DNA from: Biscogniauxia marginata
Lineage: Eukaryota; Ascomycota; Sordariomycetes; Xylariales; Xylariaceae
Direction of reading: 5' to 3'
Assembly (NCBI GenBank): GCA_022695795.1
Contig: MU404056.1
Location: 868,001 to 932,000 of the forward strand
Length of the DNA stretch: 64,000 bases
Under the pieces are notes generated by a model. That model was not told the DNA's origin. It made no database searches and worked only from the letters and a program-made list of their open reading frames with translations. The position numbers were made by a program, and so were the translations under genes. Below are positions 62,511 to 64,000 of this stretch, one piece after another (positions within the stretch are counted from its first letter, which is position 1; every line of letters starts with the position of its first letter).

Positions 62511-62773
62511 ATGCCCAGAAAAGCTGTCAAGGTGCCATGGGTTGACCGGCATATGTACTTAGCCTGCCAAAGGTACCTGGTCTACCAAAAGGAGAAAAAC
62601 CCCAAGGACCACTCTGAGCTGCGTGAATGAAGGCAGTCCAGAAGTCTACTGGCCCACCGTGTAGCTTCAGAGGCAATGCTCATTGCTCGCCCAGTAAACG
62701 ATCCTTGTCAGACTCCTCCAGCGACGGAACCCCCAAATGGCCATCTCGAACAACCAACCCTAAGCGAACGTGA
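62511..62773 (+). pseudogene. Small protein-like reading frame with an apparent frameshift
   Basis: An ATG-started frame at 62511 encodes 39 codons with a basic, protein-like composition (MPRKAVKVPWVDRHMYLACQ at its start) and ends in TGA at 62628. A second frame begins at the overlapping ATG at 62627 and continues as a Ser/Lys/Pro-rich tail (SPSKRSLSDSSSDGTPK) to TGA at 62771-62773. The pieces would join if one base had been lost in GAATGAAGG near 62,627. It may be a frameshifted small gene, a miscalled base, or two chance frames. No family recognised. Confidence 0.25.
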
Positions 62774-64000
62774 TTCACGCGCAGGACGCAATGTTAATGC
62801 AACAGACCACGGACTCTGGGACGCACAGTGTATGTCAGACTATTTCTCCGGCATCTATAATTTCTTCTTTCTGCGTCCCGTATGTTGTCATCACGCGCCC
62901 CGTTACCCCACGATACGTTTTGGCAGTCGGGAGAGAGAGAGAACTATAGGGACATGAGACAAGCCACAGCGTCAGAGGGCGCCCAATGGGAAAAATTTCT
63001 CTGAACCCGAGCTGGACTGGATTAACTAGTGCTTGTACCGCCGCAGCGCCGTGAATTCTACATCTCTGCTTGTTCACGCAGGTGTGGGACGTCCTGTAAT
63101 GGTAGAGACCTGCATTGCCGTTAGCTGTCCATCGACCACCGTCCAAGAGCCAGAATTGGGCAGGCCCAGATAGGAAGCTCGTACCCCCCGCCTGAGGGAC
63201 GCTGCAGCCGTCGCTGGCATCTTGGCGCGAGTGACCTCGACTCCATCACATCCAACTCGGTTCCGTGGGTTTCTTGCGTTAAGCAGTCCCCTCCCCTAAC
63301 CCCCCCCCACACTACGGCAAGTTTTCTTAAGCGAGGGAGATCCTAGGGCTGTGTCTTGATTCCGGCTGGGCAAGTAACCACATCACGCAGAATATCCAGG
63401 CCTTGCCTCCCCCGTTTTCTATCAGAAGGAAAGAGAAAAAAAAAAAGCAAAAGGAAAATTCGGAGGTTCTTGGCCGCATTGCGTCTTTCTGGCTGTCTTT
63501 GCTGCTAGGTGCCAGTTTAGGACTCTATAGCCGGAAGGCCACATGTACACTCTACCCGTCCATGCCGGGATACATAGATTGATGAAGGAGGAAACAGTGA
63601 CGACTCACAAAAGAAGAAAAGCCGTCAGCCCCAGACCTCTGTCGATTGTCTCTCCGTGATGTATACATACCTAGATATCCACGGGGAAACTACCTAACTC
63701 GCGTGAACAAATTCCAGCCCGATCTTCTCGCTCGAGCGAGTGATGAATTTCAATTCACGCACGTGACACGCTCCCGTCTACCTGTAGGTAATCATGTGGC
63801 GGTGACAGCAGAACCCTTCTCGTGTCTGTCCGTTCCCTTAGTAAGGGGGGGGGATGGGGGGTGGAGGAGGAGGATAGGAACAGAGTTGGAGAAAGGTGGC
63901 TTGTGAGATGTGACAGAACAACGATGCAGCAATGTAGGTACCCATTACCCGGTAACAACCACACCCTTCTTTTTTGTCAAACTTTTTGCTTTTTCCCTCC
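62774..64000. other. Intergenic at right window edge
   Basis: C-rich and G-rich runs (63,300 and 63,845-63,860), an A-run at 63,432 and a GCACGTGAC word near 63,759. It could be the promoter of a gene beyond the window. No gene supported. Confidence 0.4.

Overview
The window comes from a filamentous ascomycete (Pezizomycotina). The evidence is short spliceosomal introns with GTAAGT/GTACGT donors and CTAAC/CTGAC branch sites, small fungal Myb-like proteins, a secreted rhamnogalacturonan acetylesterase, and a two-part genome: a very AT-rich repeat compartment full of C-to-T and G-to-A decay (repeat-induced point mutation, RIP) beside normal-GC genic DNA. The species cannot be named from this sequence.

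Layout. Positions 1 to about 37,940 are an AT-rich, gene-free block of nested Ty3/gypsy chromoviruses. In order: a minus-strand element truncated by the window edge (1-4293); an older minus-strand pol fragment (4294-5906); a plus-strand element (5907-12872); an intact LTR (12873-13307); a second plus-strand element (13308-20533); another minus-strand pol fragment (20534 to about 22,200); then very old AT-rich DNA carrying solo LTRs, most with exact 5-bp target duplications, and one short non-autonomous element (35241-36992). Positions 37,940-47,164 have normal base composition and carry one clear gene, a repeat-containing protein with an assembly gap, plus a weak gene relic. A complete 7.6-kb chromovirus with target duplication CTAGG occupies 47165-54750. 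Positions 54,751-64,000 are genic: two tandem Myb-like genes and the esterase, all on the minus strand, then mostly unassigned intergenic DNA.

Element biology. All LTRs share the 3' half (TATA box, R, U5) but have unrelated U3 halves. Nearly every U3 keeps a CACGTG-type palindrome. A 9-base block in R, AGCTATCAA, is complementary to the sequence just downstream of the 5' LTR, as expected for Tf1/sushi-type self-priming. Decayed pol ends in a chromodomain. Downstream of pol, on the opposite strand, the autonomous elements carry a decayed reading frame whose intact version survives in the short element. It has exactly the Cys spacing of a Gal4-type Zn2Cys6 cluster followed by a predicted coiled coil. 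This antisense zinc-cluster gene is the most unusual item in the window. Other points of interest are five successive SUMO-consensus motifs in one Myb-like protein and RIP footprints that stop inside LTRs.
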